Shown piece after piece: positions 16,206-28,894 of a stretch of 64,000 nucleotides of DNA. The DNA is from Pontiella desulfatans (GTDB taxonomy: Bacteria > Verrucomicrobiota > Kiritimatiellia > Kiritimatiellales > Pontiellaceae), in contig NZ_CAAHFG010000003.1 of the NCBI RefSeq assembly GCF_900890425.1, positions 186,001 to 250,000 on the forward strand, written 5' to 3'. Position 1 is the first letter of the stretch; each line of letters opens with the position of its first letter. A program made the position numbers and the translations under genes. The notes beneath the pieces were generated by a model. It saw nothing but the letters and a program-made list of their open reading frames with translations, searched no databases and was not told the origin of the DNA.

Positions 16206-17933
16206 ATGACGGGATTGGACTGGGGAGTAATCGGAATCTATTTTGCCGCGCTGATTGGCGTGGTGTGGTGGTCTTCACGCAAGCAGGATACGTCGGCGGA
16301 CTATTTCCTGGCGGGGCGCAACATTGGCTGGTTTGCCATCGGCAGCTCGCTGTTCGCCTCGAACATCGGTTCGGAGCACATTGTCGGCCTCGCCGGTTCC
16401 GGCGCTTCGACCGGCATGGCGATGGCGCACTGGGAAATGCATGCGTGGGTCATGCTGCTGCTCGGTTGGGTCTTTGTTCCGTTCTACTACCGCGCCAACG
16501 TCTTCACGATGCCGGAGTTCCTTGAAAAGCGCTTCAATGCGAAGGTGCGTTGGATTCTCTCGGTCGTGTCGCTCGTTGCCTACGTGTTCACCAAGGTGTC
16601 CGTCACGGTCTATGCCGGGGCGCTGGTGTTCCAGACCCTGCTGCCCGAAATGCAGCTGACGCTCTTCGGCCAGGTGTGGGGCCCGTTCTGGATCGGTGCC
16701 TTCGCGACCGTGGTGCTGACCGGCATCTACACCATCTTCGGCGGCTTGCGCGCCGTGCTCTACACCGACACCGCCCAGGCCATCATCCTGCTGATCGGTT
16801 CCTTCTTCATCACCTTCTTCGGCCTCAAGGCCCTGGGCGGCTGGGGCGAGCTGCGCGCGGTTTGCGGCGAACGCGCCACCGAGCTCGCCTTGTGGCGCCC
16901 GATGGTCCAGGCCGGGTCGGAGCTGCCCTGGTGGAAAAACGGCGACTTCCCGTGGCTCGGCATCATGCTGGCATCGCCGATCATCGGCATCTGGTATTGG
17001 TGTACCGACCAATACATCGTCCAGCGCACGCTCGCCGCCAAGAACCTCACCATGGCGCGGCGCGGCGCCATCTGGGGCGCGTTCCTCAAGGTGTGGCCGG
17101 TCATGATTTTCCTCGTCCCCGGCATGATTGGCTGGGCGCTGCACCAGAAGGGCATCATCGCCATCCCCGCCAAGTTGGTGAACGGGGTGGAGGTGGCCCC
17201 GATCGACGGCGACCAGGTCTTTGCAACCATGGTGATGAACATGCTGCCGACCGGCCTGCGCGGCCTGGTGGTCGGCGGCCTGCTGGCGGCCCTGATGAGC
17301 TCGCTCTCCTCGCTGTTCAACTCCTGCGCCTCGCTCTTCACGGTCGACATCTATGAAAAGCTGCGGCCGAACCAGTCCGAAAAACACCTCGTGACGGTTG
17401 GCCGCTTCGCGACCTCGATCATCGTGCTGTTGGGCATGGCCTGGATTCCGGTCATGTACAAGGTGGCCGGCGGCGGGCTCTATCAATATTTGCAAAGCGT
17501 GCAGGGCTATCTCGCCCCGCCGATCACTGCCGTCTTCCTGCTCGGCCTCTTCTGGAAGCGCATCAACGCGCAGGGCGCCATGTGGGGCTTGCTGGTCGGC
17601 TTCCTGCTCGGCATGGCCAAGCTCACCATCCAGGCCAAGTTCGGAACGCTCGATCCAACCAAGGTGGCCGATCCCGCCTTCCTCGCCGCCATCGGCGACT
17701 TCAATTTCCTCTATGCCTCCGGTGTGCTGTTCCTCATCAGCATCGCGGTCGTGATCGGCGTCTCGTTCGCCCATCCCGCCCAGGACGAAGCATCCATTGC
17801 CGGGCTCACCTACGCCTCGCTCGACAAGAAGGAGGTCCGCGCCTCGGTCGAACGGTTCGATATCGTCCTGACGGCGGTTGCCGTTGTCCTGATCGTCGGC
17901 ATGTATCTCTACTTCAGCTTCTGGCTGAATTAG
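16206..17933 (+). CDS. Sodium:solute symporter (SSS/SGLT family)
   Basis: The protein has 575 residues and about 13-14 hydrophobic segments. The N-terminal block DYFLAGRNIGWFAIGSSLFASNIGSEHIVGLAGSGASTG is the SGLT-type core, with TM1 substrate and Na residues. LMSSLSSLFNSCASLFTVDIYEK near residue 370 is the conserved TM8 Na-site region. It should import a sugar or related solute with Na+. It lies 130 bp after the FAD oxidoreductase and upstream of two sulfatases and a beta-galactosidase, so a mono- or oligosaccharide released from a sulfated glycan is the likely cargo. The start at 16206 (MTGLDWGVIGIYF) is preferred over 16191 because it begins directly at TM1. Confidence 0.9.
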   Translation: MTGLDWGVIGIYFAALIGVVWWSSRKQDTSADYFLAGRNIGWFAIGSSLFASNIGSEHIVGLAGSGASTGMAMAHWEMHAWVMLLLGWVFVPFYYRANVFTMPEFLEKRFNAKVRWILSVVSLVAYVFTKVSVTVYAGALVFQTLLPEMQLTLFGQVWGPFWIGAFATVVLTGIYTIFGGLRAVLYTDTAQAIILLIGSFFITFFGLKALGGWGELRAVCGERATELALWRPMVQAGSELPWWKNGDFPWLGIMLASPIIGIWYWCTDQYIVQRTLAAKNLTMARRGAIWGAFLKVWPVMIFLVPGMIGWALHQKGIIAIPAKLVNGVEVAPIDGDQVFATMVMNMLPTGLRGLVVGGLLAALMSSLSSLFNSCASLFTVDIYEKLRPNQSEKHLVTVGRFATSIIVLLGMAWIPVMYKVAGGGLYQYLQSVQGYLAPPITAVFLLGLFWKRINAQGAMWGLLVGFLLGMAKLTIQAKFGTLDPTKVADPAFLAAIGDFNFLYASGVLFLISIAVVIGVSFAHPAQDEASIAGLTYASLDKKEVRASVERFDIVLTAVAVVLIVGMYLYFSFWLN

Positions 17934-18090
17934 GGGGCAGCATCGGGGAGTTTGTTTTTTTTGTCACCCCCCGCGCCGATCGGGCGTTTAGGGGGGTGGT
18001 ATGAATTCTAATGAAAAAATTGCTGATTTGTTTCGGTGGGGGGATTGTTCCGCCCGCCATCAATATTTTTCAGCGGAAGGGACTACCAAG

Positions 18091-19506
18091 ATGAAACGAA
18101 TGTTTTCCGTTTTTTTGCTGGCCGCGATAACCTGCGTGGGCCAACCCAACATCGTCTACTTCAATGCCGACGATCTCGGCGTGATGGATGTGGGGTTCAA
18201 CTCGGAGCGTTACCACACGCCCAACATTGACCGCCTCCGGGCGGAAGGCATGCTGTTCACCGAGGCCTATGCGCCGGCGGCCAACTGCGCCCCCAGCCGG
18301 GTCTGTGTGTTCAGCGGCCAGTATGGCCCGCGCCACGGCGTCTACACGGTGGGCAATTCCGACCGCGGCAGCGCAAAGCACCGCAAAATCGTTCCGGTGG
18401 AAAACCGCCTATTCCTTCCCCCGCATAACCTGGCCATCCCGCAGGCGCTGAAGGCGGCGGGCTATAGGTCGATCCATCTCGGGAAGTGGCATGTGAGCAA
18501 GGACCCCTTGGAGCAGGGGTTCGATGTGAACATTGGCGGGGGCAAGGAAGGCGGGCCATCGGGCGGCGGATATTTTTCGCCCTTCCAAAGCGGGCCGATG
18601 CAACCGTTCAGCGACCTCTACCCCAAGGGCACGCACCGGGTGGACATTTTCGCGGACCAGGCGATCCGGTTCATGCGCGAAAACAAGGAGGGCCCCTTCT
18701 TCCTGCACATGGCCTATTATTCCGTCCACTCGAAACTGGAGGCGGTGCCGGAGTTCATCGAAAAGTATCGGGGCAAGGAGGTGGATGCCGTCTATGCCTC
18801 GATGATCGAGAAGATGGATCAGGGCATCGGCCGAATCCTGGATGAGCTGGAGGCGCTGGGGCTGAAGGAAAACACGCTGGTGCTGTTCTGTTCCGATAAC
18901 GGCGGCATCTGCAAGACCTCCAGCCAGCAGCCCTTCCGCGCGGGCAAAGGGTCCTATTTCGAAGGCGGCACCCGCGAGCCGCTGGTGGTGCGCTGGCCGG
19001 GAAAGGTGAAGCCGAATTCGACCTGCCAGGTTCCCGTCATTGGAATTGATTTCTATCCCACCTTCCTCGACGCCGCCGGGCTGCCGGCGCCGGAGGGCAA
19101 GCAGCTCGACGGCGTGAGCCTTGTACCGCTCCTGACCGGCGCCGCTCCGATTCCGGAGCGCACCCTGTTTTGGCATTTCCCGGTCTACCTCCAGAAATAC
19201 AGCGGCGTTGACGATGAGTCGCACGATCCCCTGTTCCGCACGCGGCCGGGCTCCTCGCTTCGGCAGGGCAAATGGAAGCTGCATGAATATTTCGAGGACG
19301 GCCGCATTGAACTCTACGATCTTGAAGCCGATGTCGGGGAACGGAAAAATATCGCGGCGAGCCATCCGGAAAAGGTGGCGGAGCTGCACCGTTTGCTGAA
19401 GGAGTGGCGCAACGAAACGAACGCGCCGGAACCGACCGGCCCGAACCCGGGCTACGACGCGAAGGCCGAGGCCGCCGCGATCCAGAAGGAACGGAAGAAG
19501 GCATGA
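18091..19506 (+). CDS. Secreted arylsulfatase (S1 family), first of pair
   Basis: The protein has 471 residues. A signal peptide (MKRMFSVFLLAAITCVG) is followed by NIVYFNADDLG, with the metal-binding Asp pair at 27-28. The sulfatase signature CAPSR (Cys66, to be converted to formylglycine) follows, then GKWHVS, LVLFCSDNGG and a C-terminal region typical of type I sulfatases. It should hydrolyse a sulfate ester on a carbohydrate in the periplasm or outside. No formylglycine-generating enzyme or anSME is in this window, so maturation depends on one encoded elsewhere. The start at 18091 is chosen at the signal peptide; the frame is also open to an ATG at 18001. A second sulfatase follows 24 bp downstream. 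Confidence 0.92.
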   Translation: MKRMFSVFLLAAITCVGQPNIVYFNADDLGVMDVGFNSERYHTPNIDRLRAEGMLFTEAYAPAANCAPSRVCVFSGQYGPRHGVYTVGNSDRGSAKHRKIVPVENRLFLPPHNLAIPQALKAAGYRSIHLGKWHVSKDPLEQGFDVNIGGGKEGGPSGGGYFSPFQSGPMQPFSDLYPKGTHRVDIFADQAIRFMRENKEGPFFLHMAYYSVHSKLEAVPEFIEKYRGKEVDAVYASMIEKMDQGIGRILDELEALGLKENTLVLFCSDNGGICKTSSQQPFRAGKGSYFEGGTREPLVVRWPGKVKPNSTCQVPVIGIDFYPTFLDAAGLPAPEGKQLDGVSLVPLLTGAAPIPERTLFWHFPVYLQKYSGVDDESHDPLFRTRPGSSLRQGKWKLHEYFEDGRIELYDLEADVGERKNIAASHPEKVAELHRLLKEWRNETNAPEPTGPNPGYDAKAEAAAIQKERKKA

Positions 19507-19530
19507 TGAAAACAAGCAATAGGAGATGCC

Positions 19531-24088
<4,558 letters not shown>

Positions 24089-24119
24089 AGCATCATCGAT
24101 AACGCACGCGTTGTCATAC

Positions 24120-24217
24120 CAAATTAAACTTTTACCACAGAGGGCACTGAGGCACAGAGGAGCGGGATTGCTATGGTTCTCTGTGTCTCGGTGCCCTCTG
24201 TGGTGAGACCATTCAAA
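24120..24217. repeat. Palindromic repeat, family A, copy 1
   Basis: Inverted arms ACCACAGAGGGCACTGAGGC and their complement surround a short centre; the whole unit including the preceding AAATTAAACT recurs in the same orientation at 33138-33250. It lies between the GH2 stop and its terminator. The rest of the gene-free interval 24089-24502 holds that terminator and otherwise unremarkable AT-rich sequence. Confidence 0.85.
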
Positions 24218-24235
24218 CTAAGTTCCTATCAGTAG

Positions 24236-24265
24236 GGCCAGACCCACCCACGGGTCTGGCCTTTT
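24236..24265 (+). terminator. Rho-independent terminator of the sulfatase/GH2 run
   Basis: Stem GGCCAGACCC (24236-24245) / GGGTCTGGCC (24252-24261), followed by TTTTGCG. It lies about 150 bp past the GH2 stop, beyond the family A repeat. Confidence 0.85.
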
Positions 24266-24502
24266 GCGTCTCTTCCTGAAACGGAAATGAACCAACCGCA
24301 AATCAACGCCAATAGACGCGAATGGCCAATGATGACGGGCGCTTTGCTTGAGCGGTAGGATTTATTGGGAAAATTGTCCTAAAGGTCTTTGATTAATCCT
24401 ATGCGCTTATTTTAGCTGGATAGTTTTTGAAATAGGTTTCGTCGGGATGCTCTGTTCGTTTCAATGGTTTTGCATTGGGTATTCATTCGCAAACTCAAAG
24501 CA

Positions 24503-25024
24503 CTATAGGTGAATGCCGAAATGCAGACCTATCATGTGATGCGATTCCTCGCTGGTTTTTGAATAGCCGACGACCGGGCCGAGGTCATACTTCCCCACCT
24601 CGAATAGGTAGGCCGCTTCAAGATGCGTTGTATACTCGGTTTCCATACTGCCCTCATGTTCAGCCCACAGCACACCTGGAGCAACAGACAGCATCAGACC
24701 ACGCCAGGGATAAACCGCAATCGGCACCATGGCGGCATAGTGTTGTTCTTCGGCGGCGATATATTCTGCGCCCAGACCGATCGCCAATTTATTCCACACA
24801 CCCTCGCTTCCCAGCCGCTTCATCACATGGCCGTGAAATCCGGCAGCGTCTTCGCCTTCTTCCTTGAGGTGCACAAAGCCGACCGAAAGGCCAATTTCCA
24901 GCCCGCTTGTATCATGGCCGTGATCGTCATGGTCATGGACTTGCTGTGAAAAACAGGACGGACTCGCCCAAAACCCGCAAATTATTAAACAAACCGCGAC
25001 CGGAAAAACCTTTATCTTCAACAT
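24503..25024 (-). CDS. Outer-membrane beta-barrel-like protein with His-rich N-terminus
   Basis: The protein has 173 residues and a signal peptide (MLKIKVFPVAVCLIICGFWASPSCFS). The mature N-terminus is HDHDDHGHD, a likely metal-binding tail. The rest alternates hydrophobic and polar residues (LEIGLSVGFVHL, LAIGLGAEYI, LMLSVAPGVLWAEHEG, THLEAAYLFEVG, YDLGPVVGYSKT) and ends HFGIHL, as in small 8-stranded barrels. It could be a metal-responsive outer-membrane protein. The start at 25024 has GGGAG upstream. It is divergent from the metal efflux operon that begins at 25256 and shares the 231-bp intergenic region with it. Confidence 0.65.
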   Translation of the reverse strand: MLKIKVFPVAVCLIICGFWASPSCFSQQVHDHDDHGHDTSGLEIGLSVGFVHLKEEGEDAAGFHGHVMKRLGSEGVWNKLAIGLGAEYIAAEEQHYAAMVPIAVYPWRGLMLSVAPGVLWAEHEGSMETEYTTHLEAAYLFEVGKYDLGPVVGYSKTSEESHHMIGLHFGIHL

Positions 25025-25141
25025 CAGAACTCCCTTGATTATCTATTGCAAAACCTCAATGGCGGCGAACCATCCATGCTGGAGCACCGTTTGACAATTT
25101 ATTTTTCCGACTAATAGAAGCAGAATATCTGATTGAGGCGG

Positions 25142-25164
25142 GTCATTTAATATGAGGCAACTCG
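25142..25164. repeat. Solo terminal inverted repeat of the IS found at 61 kb
   Basis: This 23-bp stretch matches 22 of 23 bases of the right end of the IS (62415-62437). The neighbouring bases do not match the IS interior. It is a remnant of an insertion, or a short non-autonomous relative, inside the divergent promoter region of the metal cassette. Confidence 0.7.
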
Positions 25165-25255
25165 GCAACTCGCAACCACTCATTTTCGAAATAGAGAACT
25201 TGTCATATTGTTTTACTCATGAAATACTTCGACCCGATTTTTTTTTTGAACTGAG

Positions 25256-25705
25256 ATGACTATTCCGAGGCAAACTTCAAATAAAGCTCCGGCCACAATA
25301 TTAACACTGTGGTTATGTTTGATATTTGCAATTTCGGGCATGGCGGAGTTTTTGCCGCATGCGGGACATCACCATCATCACCACGATGACCACTTTGAAG
25401 GCATAGCCCTGGATCACAGTGATCACGAACACCACTCTGGCGAAGTACATGGCGCAGATGTCCCTCATCCTATAAAACCCTGCTGTTTGAGCGGGAATCA
25501 GTTTCCTCCGTCGTCAAAACCCGCTTCTTTTTGTTCTGTCCACAGCCCTAACAGCTCAAAAACCTTAGCCGCTTATGGTCTGGCAGCAAATTGCATCTCG
25601 GGGGTACCTCCTCCTAAACTTGATGTAATCTCAGCTTATGCAAATTCATGCCGCCTGCTGGGCACCTTAGTGCGTCCGGACAGGACAGTTGTGCTCCTGA
25701 TTTGA
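25256..25705 (+). CDS. Small exported His-rich protein
   Basis: The protein has 149 residues. A hydrophobic segment (ILTLWLCLIFAISGMAEF) is followed by a striking metal-binding run with six consecutive His and further HDDH, DHSDHEHH and HGADVPHP motifs, then PCCL and other Cys residues. No known enzyme domain is seen. It probably binds divalent metal in the periplasm, as a chaperone or sensor for the pump encoded downstream. The ribosome site is weak. The gene lies 91 bp before the next small lipoprotein gene and leads the TolC/adaptor/RND operon. Confidence 0.65.
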   Translation: MTIPRQTSNKAPATILTLWLCLIFAISGMAEFLPHAGHHHHHHDDHFEGIALDHSDHEHHSGEVHGADVPHPIKPCCLSGNQFPPSSKPASFCSVHSPNSSKTLAAYGLAANCISGVPPPKLDVISAYANSCRLLGTLVRPDRTVVLLI

Positions 25706-25796
25706 TACGGATCTGATATCGTATCTTTTCCTAGTGCCATGGAGTTTATAACCCCATTCGGCATATCTTAAAATTTCTACCACAGGAGCACTTCAT

Positions 25797-26228
25797 ATGT
25801 GTGGTAAGTACATCTCTTTAGTTTCATCTCTTATAATTTCACAGGTCATTTGTTCCTGTTCAACAAGCACAGCGATAAAACCAACAGTGGCAATCCAAAC
25901 AGAATCCAGTCGAACGGCAGGATTCTACAATGTTACGGCCAGCCGGGAGCCAGACGGCCTCCGTATCACCGGCAAACTTCATCGGAAATCTTTTCCAAAA
26001 AGTCAAAGTACTGGACACGTGGATGTTCACATTCTTGATGGCTCAGGAAAGACTCTGCAAATCGTCCACGTTAAACCTACCCCCGGGATGTTTTTCCGAC
26101 GCTCCGTCGTGAAACCCCGTTTTTCGGCGTTAGTGCCGGTTGAGCCGGGTAGCGAGTTGACCGTGGAAGTCAAACATCATGCTGCATCGATTTCCGTTCA
26201 TAAGCCGAATGGTTTTGATGCGACTTGA
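25797..26228 (+). CDS. Small putative lipoprotein of the metal efflux operon
   Basis: The protein has 143 residues, with AGGAG 8-9 bp before the start. The N-terminus MCGKYISLVSSLIISQVICSC has a lipobox-like ending (QVIC), although the -1 residue is Ile, so lipidation is uncertain. The rest is a beta-rich domain (GHVDVHILDGSGKTLQIVHVKPTPG ending with SELTVEVKHH) with no family I recognise. The position between a His-rich protein and the TolC-like gene suggests an accessory periplasmic subunit of the efflux system. Confidence 0.6.
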   Translation: MCGKYISLVSSLIISQVICSCSTSTAIKPTVAIQTESSRTAGFYNVTASREPDGLRITGKLHRKSFPKSQSTGHVDVHILDGSGKTLQIVHVKPTPGMFFRRSVVKPRFSALVPVEPGSELTVEVKHHAASISVHKPNGFDAT

Positions 26229-26310
26229 CGAAGTTACTTTCGCTATCGCCCTGTGGTTTGCAGACCATGTGGCATCTTCCATCACCATCTAACTATCCAA
26301 GGAGCCCTTT

Positions 26311-27684
26311 ATGGACCGGAGAGTTATTCTTTTAAGCTTAGTCATACCTTTATTCTTAGGGGGGTGCGTCAGTACGGAGCAGGTCAAAACGCCTCCGCCA
26401 CGCCCTCTCGCAGCAAAATACGAGTTTACAGAACAAGAGGCTGAAGAGCCGGGTGGTCAATCCAAACCTCTTGCCGACCCGACAGGTGTTTTAACGCTTC
26501 AGGAGTCGCTGGCTTCTGCCCTTCTGCATAATCCCGAGCTTCGTGCTTTCTCATACGATATTCGAGTGGCGGAAGCACAGGCATTGCAGGCTGGGTTGTG
26601 GTCTAATCCGGAAATCACGGTTCTTGTGGATGAGTACAACCGCGACGGGGCCGGGTTCGACTCTGCGGAGACGTCTATCCTGTTGAGCCAGCAGTTTGAG
26701 CTCGGTGGCCAGCGCCGCAAGCGATCCCGGGTGGCGGCTATACAGGGTGAAATCGCCGGATGGGACTATGAGCGAAAGCGGTTGGATGTCTTCACCGAAA
26801 CCACTCTGGCTTTTATTGATGTTTTGGCGGCCACACGCCGCCTGGAGATTGCAGAGACGCTGGTTGCGTTGGCGGTGAAGAGCAATGAAGCCGTTGTCGA
26901 ACGGGTAAATGTTGGAAAAGAAGTGCCGTTGCAGGCGACAAAAACCACAGCCGAAGTTGAATTTGCCCGCTTAAAAAAGATGGAAGCCGAGAGTGAGCTG
27001 GAGACCGCCCGAAAAGGACTGGCATCTAAGTGGGGAGCTGATACGGCCCGGTTTCAGAGTTTGTCCGGAAACCTTGATCGTGTGTTGAAATCCATTCCCG
27101 AGCGGGAGCAACTGGAACAACAGCTTGCAAGCAATCCCGAGCTCGAGCGATACAACGCTGAACTGCGCCTGAAAAACGCCTCTCTCTCTCTGGAAAATTC
27201 AAGAAAAGTTCCGGATATAGAGGCTGCTATTGGTGTGAAACGTTTCGAATCGGATGGGACGGACGCTCTCTCGTTTGGCATCGGGGTTCCGCTTCCTTTG
27301 TTTAACCGGAATCAGGGTAATATTGCAGCCAGTAATTATGAATTGGCCAAAGCGGAAGCCGGACAGATTTCCGCAAAAAACAAGCTGATTGTAGAACTTG
27401 ATCGGCAATACGGAGAACTCAGCCGGGCTCATCGGCGGGTGTTGATTCTTCGTTCCAAAATGATTCCCGCAATGGAAGAAGCTTATACCATGGCCCATGA
27501 AGGATACCAGGAAGGTAAATTTGATGTGCTGGACATGCTCGATGCGCAGCGAAGCCTGATGAAAAGCAAAGGCGATCTGATCGATGCGTTGGCAGATTAC
27601 CACACCTCTGTCGCAGCCATTCAGAGAATCATTGGCATCAACCTTGAAGATTTGACCGAAAAAGATTTGGAGAACGTAGAATGA
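26311..27684 (+). CDS. TolC-family outer-membrane factor (CusC/CzcC-like)
   Basis: The protein has 457 residues and a lipoprotein signal (VIPLFLGGC, Cys at about 19). Two OEP repeats are present: LTLQESLASALLHNPELRAF with long helices and NPEITVLVDEYNRDG, and later PDIEAAIGVKRFESDGTDALSFGIGVPLPLFNRNQG, the typical second-repeat signature. It should form the trimeric outer-membrane exit duct of a metal RND pump. The start at 26311 has AGGAG 7 bp upstream. Its stop overlaps the start of the adaptor gene by 4 bp (ATGA), showing translational coupling. Confidence 0.9.
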   Translation: MDRRVILLSLVIPLFLGGCVSTEQVKTPPPRPLAAKYEFTEQEAEEPGGQSKPLADPTGVLTLQESLASALLHNPELRAFSYDIRVAEAQALQAGLWSNPEITVLVDEYNRDGAGFDSAETSILLSQQFELGGQRRKRSRVAAIQGEIAGWDYERKRLDVFTETTLAFIDVLAATRRLEIAETLVALAVKSNEAVVERVNVGKEVPLQATKTTAEVEFARLKKMEAESELETARKGLASKWGADTARFQSLSGNLDRVLKSIPEREQLEQQLASNPELERYNAELRLKNASLSLENSRKVPDIEAAIGVKRFESDGTDALSFGIGVPLPLFNRNQGNIAASNYELAKAEAGQISAKNKLIVELDRQYGELSRAHRRVLILRSKMIPAMEEAYTMAHEGYQEGKFDVLDMLDAQRSLMKSKGDLIDALADYHTSVAAIQRIIGINLEDLTEKDLENVE

Positions 27685-28877
27685 AAACCGTAACGAACCA
27701 CAAGATAACTATCATGAGCATCGCCCTGTTATTTGCAGGGTTTTCAACCCTGGAGACACATGCCGCCGGAGAACATGCAGATAATGTCACGCATGATGAT
27801 CAAGTAAAACGGCTGGTCGTAACGCAGGAACAGGTAAAACAGCTGGGCATAAAAATCTCGAAGGCAAAGACCGGCAATGTACCGAACGAAATCCGGACGC
27901 CAGGAGAAATCCGAATGGATGAAAACTGGGTCGCCCATGTGGCCCCTCAAATCACCGGTGTGGCCAAACAGGTCAATGGGAAACCGGGTGAGTGGGTTGA
28001 AAAAGGCGCCGTTCTTGCCGTCATTAACAGCCGAGAGCTGGCCACTGCAAAATCAGAATACCTTGCAGCGGTTGAGGTGACCGCTTTGAGGGAGGAGAGC
28101 TTTAAGCGCGAAGAAAAACTGTTTAGCAAAAAAATCTCGGCGGAACATGCTTATCATGAAGCTGAACTGGCTTTAAGCGAGGCCCGCATCACCGAACGGA
28201 ACTGTCGTCAAAACCTGCTGTCTTTCGGTTTAACACAGGATGAGTTGAAAAAACTGGATCAGGAAACGGAGGAGGACTTTTCTTCATACCGGGTTGCTGC
28301 TCCGATTCAGGGCACTATCATTCAAAAAGACCTGATTCAGGGTGAGGTGATCCAGGAGGGTGAAAATCTGTTTGTTGTTGCCGACCTATCATCGGTATGG
28401 GTGGATCTGGCGATTGGGCAGAACGACATCCCGTTAATCAAAAAAGGCTATCCTGTTACGATTCAGTTGCCTGGAGCATTGGACGTATCCGCAGCGGTCG
28501 GCTTTATTTCTCCGGTGGTCGATCCGCAAACCCGAACAGCAGCAGTGAGACTTACGCTGGATAATGCGAACGGCCACCTGCGCCCCGGAACTTTTGTGGA
28601 GGCCATCATCCAGATTCCATCCGACCGGCAGGCTATTGTTGTGCCTAAAGATGCGGTGCAGCTGGTCTTCGACCATCCCACTGTTTTTGTGTGGAATAAC
28701 GGGTCTTTTGAGCAACGTGAAGTTTCAACCGGAATTTCCGATGGAAAAAATATCGAAATCCTCTACGGAGTTTCTGAAGAGGAGCTCGTCGCATCAGTAA
28801 ATGCATTCCATTTAAAGGCTGAGGTCATCAAGGCTGCCGCCGGTGATATTGTCAGCGGCCATGGACACGCCCACTAA
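27681..28877 (+). CDS. RND efflux periplasmic adaptor (CusB/CzcB-like)
   Basis: The protein has 398 residues and a signal peptide (IMSIALLFAGFSTLETHA). It has the membrane-fusion layout: an N-terminal DEN-WVAHVAPQITGVAKQVNGKPGEWVEKG lipoyl-like half, a helical hairpin (about 110-185), a second lipoyl half (YRVAAPIQGTIIQKDLIQGE), beta-barrel and membrane-proximal domains (SAAVGFISPVVDPQTRTAAVRL, PGTFVEAIIQIP). The protein ends in GHGHAH, a further His motif. It links the TolC-like duct to the inner-membrane pump. It overlaps the upstream gene by 4 bp and ends 17 bp before the pump gene. Confidence 0.92.
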   Translation: MKTVTNHKITIMSIALLFAGFSTLETHAAGEHADNVTHDDQVKRLVVTQEQVKQLGIKISKAKTGNVPNEIRTPGEIRMDENWVAHVAPQITGVAKQVNGKPGEWVEKGAVLAVINSRELATAKSEYLAAVEVTALREESFKREEKLFSKKISAEHAYHEAELALSEARITERNCRQNLLSFGLTQDELKKLDQETEEDFSSYRVAAPIQGTIIQKDLIQGEVIQEGENLFVVADLSSVWVDLAIGQNDIPLIKKGYPVTIQLPGALDVSAAVGFISPVVDPQTRTAAVRLTLDNANGHLRPGTFVEAIIQIPSDRQAIVVPKDAVQLVFDHPTVFVWNNGSFEQREVSTGISDGKNIEILYGVSEEELVASVNAFHLKAEVIKAAAGDIVSGHGHAH

Positions 28878-28894
28878 ACCCCGGAGCTCGATAC

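Noticed and set aside
24137-24217. Possible CRISPR or tandem array in the ACCACAGAG repeats
   Set aside because: The units are inverted, not evenly spaced direct repeats with unique spacers, and no cas gene is present.
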